In this document: piece after piece, positions 34,183 through 42,252 of the stretch
Numbering within the stretch: position 1 is the first letter of the stretch
Layout: the number at the start of each line of letters is the position of its first letter
Position numbers and translations under genes: made by a program
Notes under the pieces: model-generated
Databases searched by the model: none
What the model saw: only the letters and a program-made list of their open reading frames with translations
Told to the model about the DNA's origin: nothing
From: Sphingomonas_R sp036387535
Lineage (GTDB): Bacteria > Pseudomonadota > Alphaproteobacteria > Sphingomonadales > Sphingomonadaceae
Length of the DNA stretch: 64,000 nucleotides
Direction: 5' to 3'
Assembly: GCF_036387535.1 (NCBI RefSeq)
Contig: NZ_DASVTO010000002.1
Coordinates: 1-64,000 of the forward strand

Positions 34183-34907
34183 CGGGCCGCGTCCATCAGC
34201 GCCCGCATATGGCGGATGCTGGGTTCCAGCCCCGCGAACAGCGCCTCTCCGATCAGGAAATGCCCGATGTTGAGCTCGGCCAGCTGCGGGATCGCAGCGA
34301 TGGGCGCGACATTGTCGAAGGTGAGGCCGTGGCCGGCATGAACCTCGATCCCGTTCTTCGCCGCCAGCGCCGCGGCGTCGGTCAGCCGGCGCAGTTCGGC
34401 GGCCTGCGCGTCGCCGCCGCATTCGGCATAGAGCCCGGTGTGGAGTTCGATCACCGGCGCGCCGAGCTGCAGCGCGGCATCGATCTGCCGCGCGTCGGGT
34501 TCGATGAACAGCGAGACGCGAATGCCGGCATCGCGGAGAGCAGCCACCAGATCGTGCAGCCGATCCTGTTGCCCCGCGGCATCCAGCCCGCCCTCGGTGG
34601 TACGTTCCTCGCGCTTTTCCGGGACGATGCAGGCGGCATGCGGACGGTGGCGGAGCGCGATGCCGAGCATTTCGTCCGTGGCCGCCATTTCGAAATTGAG
34701 CGGGACCGTGAGCGCCGCGGTCAGCCGGGCGATGTCGTCGTCGGTGATGTGGCGGCGATCCTCGCGCAGGTGCGCCGTGATCCCGTCGGCACCCGCGCGT
34801 TCCGCCAGCAACCCGGCGCGGACCGGATCGGGATAGCCGACACCGCGCGCGTTGCGGATCGTCGCGACATGATCGATGTTGACGCCAAGGCGGAGCGGCC
34901 CGGTCAT
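34179..34907 (-). CDS. pdxJ: Pyridoxine 5'-phosphate synthase
   Basis: Condenses 1-deoxy-D-xylulose 5-phosphate with 3-amino-2-oxopropyl phosphate in vitamin B6 synthesis. The 242-residue TIM barrel shows LGVNIDHVATIRNARG at the N-terminus, DGITAHLREDRRHI, LNFEMAATDEM with the catalytic Glu, and VHAGHGLTFDNV with the catalytic His. It overlaps pyrE by four bases upstream and acpS by three downstream. Confidence 0.96.
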   Translation of the reverse strand: MTGPLRLGVNIDHVATIRNARGVGYPDPVRAGLLAERAGADGITAHLREDRRHITDDDIARLTAALTVPLNFEMAATDEMLGIALRHRPHAACIVPEKREERTTEGGLDAAGQQDRLHDLVAALRDAGIRVSLFIEPDARQIDAALQLGAPVIELHTGLYAECGGDAQAAELRRLTDAAALAAKNGIEVHAGHGLTFDNVAPIAAIPQLAELNIGHFLIGEALFAGLEPSIRHMRALMDAAR

Positions 34908-35515
34908 GCCGCACGGCTGCCGGGCTTGACCGCGGGAATCGCCGCGAGTTCGGGCGGCAGCGCGTCGGGCGCATAGCTGGGAACGTCGAGCCGGATCAGC
35001 GGGTAGAAGGGAACACCGAGATCGGCGGTGCCGTTCGATCGATCGACCAGCGCGGCAGCGGCGATCACTTCGCCACCATCCGCCGTGATCGCCTGGATCG
35101 CCTCGCGCGACGACAGGCCGGTGGTGACGACATCCTCGACCAGCAGGATCTTCTGGCCCGGATTCAGGCGGAAGCCACGCCGCAACGCGAAGGTTCCGGT
35201 CGGACGTTCCACGAACATGGCCTCCAGCCCCAGCGCACGGCCCATTTCATGGCCGATGATGATCCCGCCCATCGCCGGGCTGACCACCGCGCCAACGCGG
35301 ATCTTCACCTTGTCCGGGATCGACAGGGCCAGCGCCTGTGCGAGTCGGGCGGCACGCGCCGGATCCATCAGCACGCGGGCGCATTGCAGGTAACGCGGGC
35401 TCCGCAAACCGGAGGATAGGACAAAATGTCCTTCCAACAGCGCGCCGGCGGCACGGAATTCCGACAGCACCTCGTCTTCGGTCACTTGCGCCAGGCCCCC
35501 GGTCCGCATGGTCAT
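34904..35515 (-). CDS. pyrE: Orotate phosphoribosyltransferase
   Basis: Adds ribose 5-phosphate from PRPP to orotate in pyrimidine synthesis. About 203 residues; the PRPP-binding motif ILLVEDVVTTGLSSREAI is near residue 121, and GHFVLSSGLRSPRYLQC is the usual N-terminal landmark. The start at 35515 is two codons before another ATG at 35509. It leads the operon pyrE-pdxJ-acpS-lepB and is divergent from ctaC across 160 bases in which I see no strong palindrome. Confidence 0.95.
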   Translation of the reverse strand: MTMRTGGLAQVTEDEVLSEFRAAGALLEGHFVLSSGLRSPRYLQCARVLMDPARAARLAQALALSIPDKVKIRVGAVVSPAMGGIIIGHEMGRALGLEAMFVERPTGTFALRRGFRLNPGQKILLVEDVVTTGLSSREAIQAITADGGEVIAAAALVDRSNGTADLGVPFYPLIRLDVPSYAPDALPPELAAIPAVKPGSRAA

Positions 35516-35675
35516 TGCCGGCGCAGATAGGCAGGCCGGAGGGAAGCCGCAACCGGTGCGCGGCTTTTCGGGTGCCGGACGCTTGAGGCGGGGGGCCTCC
35601 ATCGGTATAGGTGGCCGATCGGATAGGTGCGCCAAAGGAACGCAAAGGCGTTTCGCCGCCCGTAACGGGGGATGA

Positions 35676-36911
35676 ATGAAGAGCTTCAAGACGATGATCG
35701 CGACGGTGGCGCTGGCAATGAGCCCGGCGCTTGCGTTCGCGCAGACCGCGGCGCCGCCATCGGCCGTGGCCAACCCGGCGGGTCCGCAGATCGCGACGTC
35801 CACCGCACCTGCGCCCGCGGTCGTTGCGGATGCTCCTCGTCCCGCGCCGATCCCGACCCCGATCGTTCCCAAGCCGGCCGCGCTGGGCCAGGCCAGCGCC
35901 AACCTGCCGGCCAGCAACGATCCCGCGCCCGGCGCCTTGCCGCAGGCGTTGCCGACGCCCGGCATCGGCCTGCCCGACGGCCGCGCGCATCTGCAGGATC
36001 AGGTGACCGAAGTGGGCCAGGATGCGGCATGGATGCATGACGTGGTGCTGATGCCGATCATCACGATCATCACGCTGTTCGTGCTCGCGCTGCTGGTGTG
36101 GGTGGTGTTCCGCTACCGCCGCGCGGCGAACCCGACGCCATCGCGGACATCGCACAACACCTGGCTCGAAGTGTTCTGGACGCTGGCGCCGGTCATCATC
36201 CTGCTGGTGATCGCGGTGCCGTCGATCCGCCTGCTGGCCAAGCAATATAGCCCGCCGCCCGCCGATCTGACGGTGAAGGTGATCGGCAATCAATGGTACT
36301 GGACCTATCAATATCCCGACAACGGCGATTTTGAACTGGTGTCGAACATGTTGAAGGAGCCCGGACAGGCCGCGGCCGGGCAGCGCGCGCGCAAGGATGC
36401 CGATGGTCCGCGCCTGCTCGCCGTCGACGAGCGGATGGTGGTCCCGGCCGGCGCAGTCGTGAAGCTGATCGTGACCTCCGCCGACGTCATCCACAGCTTC
36501 GCCGTGCCGGCCTTCTGGACCAAGATGGACGCGGTGCCCGGCCGGTTGAACGAGACCTGGTTCAAGGTCGATCGACCCGGCGTCTATTATGGGCAATGTT
36601 CGGAACTGTGCGGTGCGCGTCACGCCTTCATGCCGATCGCCGTCGAAGTGGTGAGCCGTCCGCAGTTCGCGGCCTGGGTCGCATCGAAGGGCGGCACGAT
36701 GCCGGGCCCGCGCGGGGCGATCAACCCCGATGCGACCAGCCCGTCGAGCCCGGCGACCGCCGGGACGTCGACCGCCGCGGCGGCCCCAGGCTCCGCGCCG
36801 GAGGCCCCCTCGGTCGGCGGCGTCGCCAGCGATCCCACCGTGAATGCGACCGTCACCGCCCAGCCTGTCGCGCAGGGCACCACCGTTAACGAAGGCACGC
36901 AGGCCCAATGA
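35676..36911 (+). CDS. ctaC: Cytochrome c oxidase subunit II
   Basis: Accepts electrons from cytochrome c through a binuclear CuA centre. The 411-residue protein has a signal peptide (ending near FAQ, residue 23), two membrane helices (about 122-146 and 164-184), NQWYWTYQYPDNG, and the copper site with His273, Cys308, Cys312, His316 and Met319 in QCSELCGARHAFM. Pro/Ala-rich segments precede the first helix (about 24-100) and follow the copper domain (about 345-411), making it longer than many homologues. GGGGGATGA precedes the ATG. The stop overlaps the ctaD start (ATGA). Confidence 0.95.
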   Translation: MKSFKTMIATVALAMSPALAFAQTAAPPSAVANPAGPQIATSTAPAPAVVADAPRPAPIPTPIVPKPAALGQASANLPASNDPAPGALPQALPTPGIGLPDGRAHLQDQVTEVGQDAAWMHDVVLMPIITIITLFVLALLVWVVFRYRRAANPTPSRTSHNTWLEVFWTLAPVIILLVIAVPSIRLLAKQYSPPPADLTVKVIGNQWYWTYQYPDNGDFELVSNMLKEPGQAAAGQRARKDADGPRLLAVDERMVVPAGAVVKLIVTSADVIHSFAVPAFWTKMDAVPGRLNETWFKVDRPGVYYGQCSELCGARHAFMPIAVEVVSRPQFAAWVASKGGTMPGPRGAINPDATSPSSPATAGTSTAAAAPGSAPEAPSVGGVASDPTVNATVTAQPVAQGTTVNEGTQAQ

Positions 36912-38554
36912 CCGACAGCACAGCCAACGCGTCCTATTTCCAGGCGCATGATGCGTCGGGGCATGCCCATGACGCGGATCACAAGCCGGCGTTCTTCCAG
37001 CGCTGGTTCATGTCGACCAATCACAAGGATATCGGCACCCTGTACCTGATCTTCGCCATCCTGGCGGGGGTCATCGGCGGGGCGATTTCCGGATTGATGC
37101 GCGCGGAACTGGCGCAGCCGGGCATCCAGTATCTGGAAGCCTGGTCGGGGCAGCAGGGCGATGCCGCGCTGCAATTCTGGAACGTGCTGATCACGGCGCA
37201 CGGCCTGATCATGGTGTTCTTCATGGTCATGCCGGCCATGATCGGCGGGTTCGGCAACTGGTTCATCCCGATCATGATCGGCGCGCCCGACATGGCGTTT
37301 CCGCGGATGAACAATGTGTCCTTCTGGTTGATCGTGCCGGCGTTCCTGCTGCTGCTCGGCTCCGCCTTCGTCGGCGGTGCGGGCAATGGCTGGACGCTGT
37401 ACGCGCCGCTGTCGACCTACGGGTCGCCGGGGCCGGCGGTCGACATGGCGATCCTGTCGCTCCATCTGGCCGGCGCATCCTCGATCCTGGGCGCGATCAA
37501 CTTCATCACGACCATCTTCAACATGCGGGCGCCGGGCATGACCCTGCACAAGATGCCGCTGTTCGTGTGGTCGGTGCTGGTCACCGCCTTCCTGCTGCTG
37601 CTCGCACTGCCGGTGCTGGCGGCCGCCATCACGATGCTGCTGACCGATCGTAATTTCGGCACGTCCTTCTTCGACGCGGCCGGCGGCGGCAACCCAGTGC
37701 TGTACCAGCATCTGTTCTGGTTCTTCGGCCATCCCGAAGTCTACATCATGATCCTGCCGGGCTTCGGCATCGTCAGCCAGATCATCGCGACGTTCAGCCG
37801 CAAGCCCGTGTTCGGCTATCTCGGGATGGCCTATGCCATGGTCGCGATCGGCGTGGTCGGTTTCATCGTGTGGGCGCACCACATGTTCACCACCGGGCTG
37901 GACGTGAACACGAAGATGTACTTCACCGCGGCGACGATGGTGATCGCGGTGCCGACCGGCATCAAGATCTTCTCCTGGATCGCGACGATGTGGGGCGGGT
38001 CGCTCAGCTTCAAGACGCCGATGCTGTGGGCGATCGGGTTCATCTTCATGTTCACCGTCGGTGGCGTCACCGGTGTCGTGCTCGCCAATGGCGGCATCGA
38101 CAACTACATGCACGACACCTATTATGTGGTGGCGCATTTCCATTATGTGCTGTCGCTGGGGGCGGTGTTCGGCCTGTTCGCCGGGTTCTACTACTGGTTC
38201 CCGAAGATGTCGGGCAAGATGTACAATGAGGTTCTCGGCCAACTCCACTTCTGGGTGTTCTTCGTCGGCGTGAACCTGTTGTTCTTCCCGATGCACTTCC
38301 TGGGGCTGGACGGCATGCCGCGGCGTATTCCGGACTATCCGGATGCGTTCGCGTGGTACAACCATCTCGCGACGATGGGCTATGGCGTCATGGCCGCGGG
38401 CATGCTGTTCTTCTTCGTGAACCTGGTGGTGTCGCTGATCGGCGGCAAGCCGGCCGGGGACAACCCGTGGGGCGAAGGGGCGACCACGCTGGAATGGACG
38501 CTGTCCAGCCCGCCGCCTTATCACCAGTTCGAAACCCTGCCGAAGATCGACTGA
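36908..38554 (+). CDS. ctaD: Cytochrome c oxidase subunit I
   Basis: The catalytic heme-copper subunit of an aa3-type oxidase: 548 residues, twelve transmembrane helices. The CuB ligand His and the cross-linked Tyr are in FFGHPEVYIMILPGFG; two further CuB histidines are in VWAHHMFTTG; the heme ligands are in VAHFHYVLSLG. FMSTNHKDIGTLYLIF at the N-terminus is universal. The glutamate of the D-channel is not in the usual GHPE-adjacent XGHPEV form but HPEVY is intact. It is translationally coupled to ctaC and followed after 68 bases by ctaB. Confidence 0.96.
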   Translation: MTDSTANASYFQAHDASGHAHDADHKPAFFQRWFMSTNHKDIGTLYLIFAILAGVIGGAISGLMRAELAQPGIQYLEAWSGQQGDAALQFWNVLITAHGLIMVFFMVMPAMIGGFGNWFIPIMIGAPDMAFPRMNNVSFWLIVPAFLLLLGSAFVGGAGNGWTLYAPLSTYGSPGPAVDMAILSLHLAGASSILGAINFITTIFNMRAPGMTLHKMPLFVWSVLVTAFLLLLALPVLAAAITMLLTDRNFGTSFFDAAGGGNPVLYQHLFWFFGHPEVYIMILPGFGIVSQIIATFSRKPVFGYLGMAYAMVAIGVVGFIVWAHHMFTTGLDVNTKMYFTAATMVIAVPTGIKIFSWIATMWGGSLSFKTPMLWAIGFIFMFTVGGVTGVVLANGGIDNYMHDTYYVVAHFHYVLSLGAVFGLFAGFYYWFPKMSGKMYNEVLGQLHFWVFFVGVNLLFFPMHFLGLDGMPRRIPDYPDAFAWYNHLATMGYGVMAAGMLFFFVNLVVSLIGGKPAGDNPWGEGATTLEWTLSSPPPYHQFETLPKID

Positions 38555-38622
38555 TCAGCAGGCCTCCTGACCGCCGCCGCGATCCCGTCCGGGTTGCGGC
38601 GGCGGCGAACCGATCGAGTATC

Positions 38623-39552
38623 ATGGCATCCACTGCGTACACCGACCGACCAATCGTTAGCCCGGCCGAGATCGCCATGCCGGCGGACTGGCGGGATTTC
38701 GTGGCGCTGTGCAAACCGCGCGTGCTCACGCTCGTCGTGTTCACCGGGCTGTGCGGCATGCTGGCGGCACCGGTCGCGATCCATCCGGTGCTCGGCTTCA
38801 CCGCCATCCTCTGCATCGCGCTGGGCGCGGGCGCGGCGGGCGCGCTGAACCAATGGTATGAAGCGGATCTGGACGCGCTGATGAAGCGCACCCGCAATCG
38901 GCCATTGCCGGCAGGGCGGATGCGCCGTGAATCCGCATTGCATTTCGGGGTGGGGCTGGGATGTTTCTCGGTGCTGCTGATGGGATTGGCGGTCAATGTG
39001 TTGGCCGCCGCGATCCTGACCGTGTCGATCCTGTTCTATGTGCTGGTCTACACCGTCTGGCTGAAGCGGCGGACGCCGCAGAACATCGTGATTGGGGGCG
39101 CCGCCGGCGCCTTTCCCGCGCTGATCGGTTGGGCCGCGGCGACCGGGCACGTCGATGTGCTGCCGGTTCTGTTGTTCGCGCTGGTGTTCCTGTGGACTCC
39201 CCCGCATTTCTGGGCGTTGTCGCTTTATGTGAAGACCGACTACGCCGCCGCCGGGGTGCCGATGTTGCCGGTAGTGTCGGGTCTGCGCGTCACGCGGACT
39301 CAGGTGCTGCTCTATACAGGGCCGATGGCAGTGGCTGCGGTGGCGCCGTGGCCGATGGGGCTGACCGGTGCCATCTATGGCGGGGTCGCCAGTCTTTTTA
39401 CCGCGATCTTTGCGGTGCTGGCCGTGCGCGTCGCGATCAGTCGGGAAACCGATCAAGCGGCGATGAAGCCGGAACGCCAATTGTTCGCCTTCTCCATCCT
39501 GTACCTGTTCGTGCTGTTCGGCGCGCTGGTCGTCGATCGGTTCGCCGCATGA
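38623..39552 (+). CDS. ctaB: Heme o synthase (protoheme IX farnesyltransferase)
   Basis: Attaches a farnesyl group to heme b, producing heme o for the oxidase. The 309-residue UbiA-family protein has about eight or nine transmembrane helices. The Mg2+-prenyl-diphosphate motifs are in NQWYEADLDALMKRTRNRPL and, in the second half, TPPHFWALSLYVKTDYAAAG. The start at 38623 is the last ATG that leaves the first conserved segment (WRDFVALCKPRVLTLVVF) intact. The stop overlaps the next small gene by four bases. Confidence 0.95.
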   Translation: MASTAYTDRPIVSPAEIAMPADWRDFVALCKPRVLTLVVFTGLCGMLAAPVAIHPVLGFTAILCIALGAGAAGALNQWYEADLDALMKRTRNRPLPAGRMRRESALHFGVGLGCFSVLLMGLAVNVLAAAILTVSILFYVLVYTVWLKRRTPQNIVIGGAAGAFPALIGWAAATGHVDVLPVLLFALVFLWTPPHFWALSLYVKTDYAAAGVPMLPVVSGLRVTRTQVLLYTGPMAVAAVAPWPMGLTGAIYGGVASLFTAIFAVLAVRVAISRETDQAAMKPERQLFAFSILYLFVLFGALVVDRFAA

Positions 39553-39689
39553 TCCCGCGGCACGAGATGACGCCGGCCGAGCAGGCGGAATATCAGCGGC
39601 GGCAGCGAAGCCGATCGCTGGTGATGGCGCTCGGGCTGGGTGCTCTGGCGGTCCTGTTCTTCGCGATCAGCCTTGCGAAGATCATGTGA
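39549..39689 (+). CDS. 46-residue membrane protein between ctaB and ctaG
   Basis: A short protein with a charged N-terminus (MTPAEQAEYQRRQRSRS) and one transmembrane helix (VMALGLGALAVLFFAISLAK). It overlaps ctaB by four bases and ctaG by one, so it is clearly part of the oxidase operon. A small single-helix protein is found at this place in related alphaproteobacterial clusters, sometimes called CoxF. It may help assembly; no catalytic residues are seen. Confidence 0.8.
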   Translation: MIPRHEMTPAEQAEYQRRQRSRSLVMALGLGALAVLFFAISLAKIM

Positions 39690-40255
39690 TGGCGACGGCA
39701 CCGCTTTCCCTTACCGCGCGCAACCGCCGGGTTCGCTACTGGATGCTGGCGCTGGTCGCCGCGATGGTCGGGCTGGGCTTTGCGAGCGTGCCGCTGTACC
39801 GAATGTTTTGCGAATATACCGGGTTCGATGGCACGACGCAGCGATCGACGCTGGCACAGGCACCTGGCGCGGTCGTCGGAAAGGTCATTTCGGTCCGGTT
39901 CGACGCGAATGTCAGTTCGCGCCTGCCCTGGACCTTCACCCCGGAGCAGCAGACGGCGCGAGTCGCAATCGGTGCGCGCGAACTCGCCTTCTTCAGCGCG
40001 ACCAACGCCGCGGATCATGCGATCACCGGCAGCGCGGCGTTCAACGTGACGCCCAGCCAGGTCGGCAAATATTTCACCAAGATCCAGTGTTTCTGCTTCA
40101 CCAACCAGACGCTGGAGGCGGGCGCGACGATGCGGATGCCGGTGACCTATTATGTCGATCCGAAGATCCTGGACGATCCGGATGCGCGCGACGTGACCGA
40201 AATCACGCTGAGTTACACATTCTACCCGGTGGATTCGCCCGCGACCGCAGGCTAA
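39689..40255 (+). CDS. ctaG: Cytochrome c oxidase assembly protein CtaG (Cox11)
   Basis: Delivers copper to the CuB site of subunit I. The 188-residue protein has one N-terminal membrane helix (about 17-35) and a periplasmic copper-binding domain with Cys41 (YRMFCEYTGF) and the Cox11 signature KIQCFCFTNQ (Cys134, Cys136). The ATG at 39689 overlaps the preceding stop by one base; a GTG one codon upstream is less likely. Confidence 0.95.
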   Translation: MATAPLSLTARNRRVRYWMLALVAAMVGLGFASVPLYRMFCEYTGFDGTTQRSTLAQAPGAVVGKVISVRFDANVSSRLPWTFTPEQQTARVAIGARELAFFSATNAADHAITGSAAFNVTPSQVGKYFTKIQCFCFTNQTLEAGATMRMPVTYYVDPKILDDPDARDVTEITLSYTFYPVDSPATAG

Positions 40256-40297
40256 GCATCGAACAAGACGACGATAAGAGACAGGGGAAGACCGCAC

Positions 40298-41119
40298 ATG
40301 GCCGGCGCCAAGAACCATGATTATCATATCCTTCCCCCCAGCATCTGGCCGTTCTTCGGCTCGATGGCGGCGCTGGTGCTGGCGTCGGGCGCGATCATGT
40401 GGATGCACAGCGTCGCGCATGGCGGGCTGGTGTTCTTCCTGGGTCTGGCCGGGATCCTCTACACCTTCTACAGCTGGTGGTCTGATGTGATCCGCGAGGC
40501 GAATGCCGGCGATCATACGCCGGTGGTGTCGCTGCACCTCCGTTACGGGATGATCCTGTTCATCGCGTCCGAAGTGATGTTCTTCGTCGGCTGGTTCTGG
40601 GCCTGGTTCGATTTCTCGCTGTTCCCGTCGACGGTCGACGCGGTCGGCGGGGTATGGCCGCCCAAGGGGATCGAGGTCGTCGATCCGTTCCACCTGCCGC
40701 TGCTCAACACGCTGATCCTGCTCTGTTCGGGCACGACGGTGACCTGGGCGCATCACGCCCTGCTGCAGGGTGATCGCGAGGGTCTGAAGCTCGGCCTGTG
40801 GTGCACCATTGCGCTCGGCGTGCTGTTCTCGTCGATCCAGGCTTATGAATATATGCATGCGCCGTTTGCGTTCAAAGGCCTGAACTATGGCGCGGCCTTC
40901 TTCATGGCGACCGGGTTCCACGGCTTCCACGTGCTGGTCGGCACCATCTTCCTCGCGGTCTGCCTGTTCCGGACCTACAAGGGCGACTTCACGCCGAAGC
41001 AGCATTTCGGGTTCGAAGCGGCGGCCTGGTACTGGCATTTCGTCGACGTGGTGTGGTTGTTCCTGTTCATTTCCATCTATGTGTGGGGCAGCGCCGGGGC
41101 GACGATCCACGCCGGCTGA
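40298..41119 (+). CDS. ctaE: Cytochrome c oxidase subunit III
   Basis: A 273-residue integral membrane subunit with seven predicted helices. It stabilises subunit I and proton uptake. Typical segments are HDYHILPPSIWPFFGSMAAL, SEVMFFVGWFWAWFDFSLFP, GFHGFHVLVGTIFLAV and the C-terminal AWYWHFVDVVWLFLFISIYV. AGGGGAAG lies upstream of the start. A perfect palindrome 29 bases after the stop probably ends the structural-gene transcript. Confidence 0.96.
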   Translation: MAGAKNHDYHILPPSIWPFFGSMAALVLASGAIMWMHSVAHGGLVFFLGLAGILYTFYSWWSDVIREANAGDHTPVVSLHLRYGMILFIASEVMFFVGWFWAWFDFSLFPSTVDAVGGVWPPKGIEVVDPFHLPLLNTLILLCSGTTVTWAHHALLQGDREGLKLGLWCTIALGVLFSSIQAYEYMHAPFAFKGLNYGAAFFMATGFHGFHVLVGTIFLAVCLFRTYKGDFTPKQHFGFEAAAWYWHFVDVVWLFLFISIYVWGSAGATIHAG

Positions 41120-41148
41120 TCCCACCATCCCGCCAGGACGATCGGTCC

Positions 41149-41194
41149 AGCATGATCCCCCCGGAACGGCGATACGTTCCGGGGGGATCATGCT
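41149..41194. terminator. Perfect 20-bp palindrome after ctaE
   Basis: A stem of 20 uninterrupted base pairs (AGCATGATCCCCCCGGAACG with its complement) around a 6-base loop, GCGATA. It lies between the ctaE stop and the DUF983 start, only 12 bases before the latter. No T-run follows, so it could act as a Rho-assisted terminator, an mRNA 3' stabiliser or a protein-binding site. Confidence 0.65.
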
Positions 41195-41206
41195 ATCTGG
41201 GGCACC

Positions 41207-41602
41207 ATGACAGATCCGGTTTCGAACGCTCCCACCCTGATCGCCGCGGGACTGAAGGGGCTATGCCCCCGCTGCGGCGCGCGGACCCTGTTCGCCGGCG
41301 TCGCGCGGTTCGCGCCCGCCTGCGCGCGGTGCGGGCTGGATTATGGGCGGTTCAACGTCGATGACGGGCCGGCGGCGTTCCTGACGCTGGGGATCGGAAC
41401 GCTCATCACGATCGCGGCGATCACGCTGGAACTCACGGTGTCGCCGCCCTTCTGGGTGCATTTCGCGATCTGGACCCCGGTGACGTTGCTGGCGGTGGTG
41501 GGATCGCTGCGCGTGGCCAAGGCGATGCTGATCTTTGCCGAATATCGGAACGATGCGCGCGAGGGACGCATGCGGACAGACGGGAAGGATGGCGACGCAT
41601 GA
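41207..41602 (+). CDS. DUF983 family membrane protein with paired CxxC motifs
   Basis: A 131-residue protein with a zinc-ribbon-like N-terminus (CPRCG at 20-24 and CARCG at 39-43) and two transmembrane helices (about 55-76 and 82-102). DUF983 genes sit in oxidase clusters of many alphaproteobacteria, suggesting a role in oxidase biogenesis, but no function is proven. Its stop overlaps the SURF1 start by four bases. Confidence 0.88.
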   Translation: MTDPVSNAPTLIAAGLKGLCPRCGARTLFAGVARFAPACARCGLDYGRFNVDDGPAAFLTLGIGTLITIAAITLELTVSPPFWVHFAIWTPVTLLAVVGSLRVAKAMLIFAEYRNDAREGRMRTDGKDGDA

Positions 41603-42180
41603 AGCGGATCCCGATCCTGCCGACGCTGATCGTGATCGCTGCCGCAGTGGCGATGGCGATGCTGGGCCTGTGGCAGGTCCGGCGGTTGCACGAGAAGGAA
41701 CAACTGCTGGCGCGCTATGCCGCGGCACCCGGCAAGCCGCCGGTCGCGTGGCCGGCGGTTCCGCCAAGCGATGGCAGCCTGCTCTATCGTCGGATCAGCG
41801 GCTATTGCCTGGAGCCGACGCTCTGGAGCGCGCGGGCAGGACGGAGCCGAGCGGGAGAGGGCGGATGGCGCCATGTCGTGCTGTGCCGGACGGGTGCCGA
41901 AGGCCCGGGCATGGCGGTCGACATGGGATGGTCGAAAGATCCGAAGAATCCCGTCGGCTGGACCGGCGGGCGCGTGACCGGGATGATCGATGCCGACCGC
42001 GATCACATCCTGCTGCTGGTATCCGACCAGGCCGCGCCGGGACTGAGCCCGAGCCTGCGACCGAGCCCGGAGGACATTCCGAACAATCACTTCGCCTATG
42101 CGGTGCAGTGGTTCGCCTTCGCCGGGATCGCGCTGGTGATCTACGCGCTGGCGCTCCGGCGGCGGATGCGGGGTGCGTAG
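41599..42180 (+). CDS. SURF1 family cytochrome oxidase biogenesis protein
   Basis: Assists heme a insertion into subunit I. The 193-residue protein has a transmembrane helix at each end (ILPTLIVIAAAVAMAMLGLW and AYAVQWFAFAGIALVIYALA), the GLWQVRRLHEKEQLL motif after the first helix, and the NHFAYAVQWF signature before the second. It is shorter than many SURF1 proteins because the intermembrane loop is reduced. It is coupled to DUF983. Confidence 0.9.
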   Translation: MKRIPILPTLIVIAAAVAMAMLGLWQVRRLHEKEQLLARYAAAPGKPPVAWPAVPPSDGSLLYRRISGYCLEPTLWSARAGRSRAGEGGWRHVVLCRTGAEGPGMAVDMGWSKDPKNPVGWTGGRVTGMIDADRDHILLLVSDQAAPGLSPSLRPSPEDIPNNHFAYAVQWFAFAGIALVIYALALRRRMRGA

Positions 42181-42252
42181 CGGGCGTCGCCCCCGGACGG
42201 AATCCAGGGCGATAGTTGCCCCCCGCACCCCGCCCGGCTAAGCGGCCGGGTC

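Noticed and set aside
34183..34974. N-terminal extension of the acpS frame
   Set aside because: The conserved AcpS begins at the GTG at 34182. The upstream part lies within pdxJ in another frame and is Arg-rich shadow sequence.
36620..38524. A 634-codon frame on the minus strand over ctaC and ctaD
   Set aside because: Antisense to subunit I, extremely rich in His, Arg, Glu and Gln, without recognisable domains.
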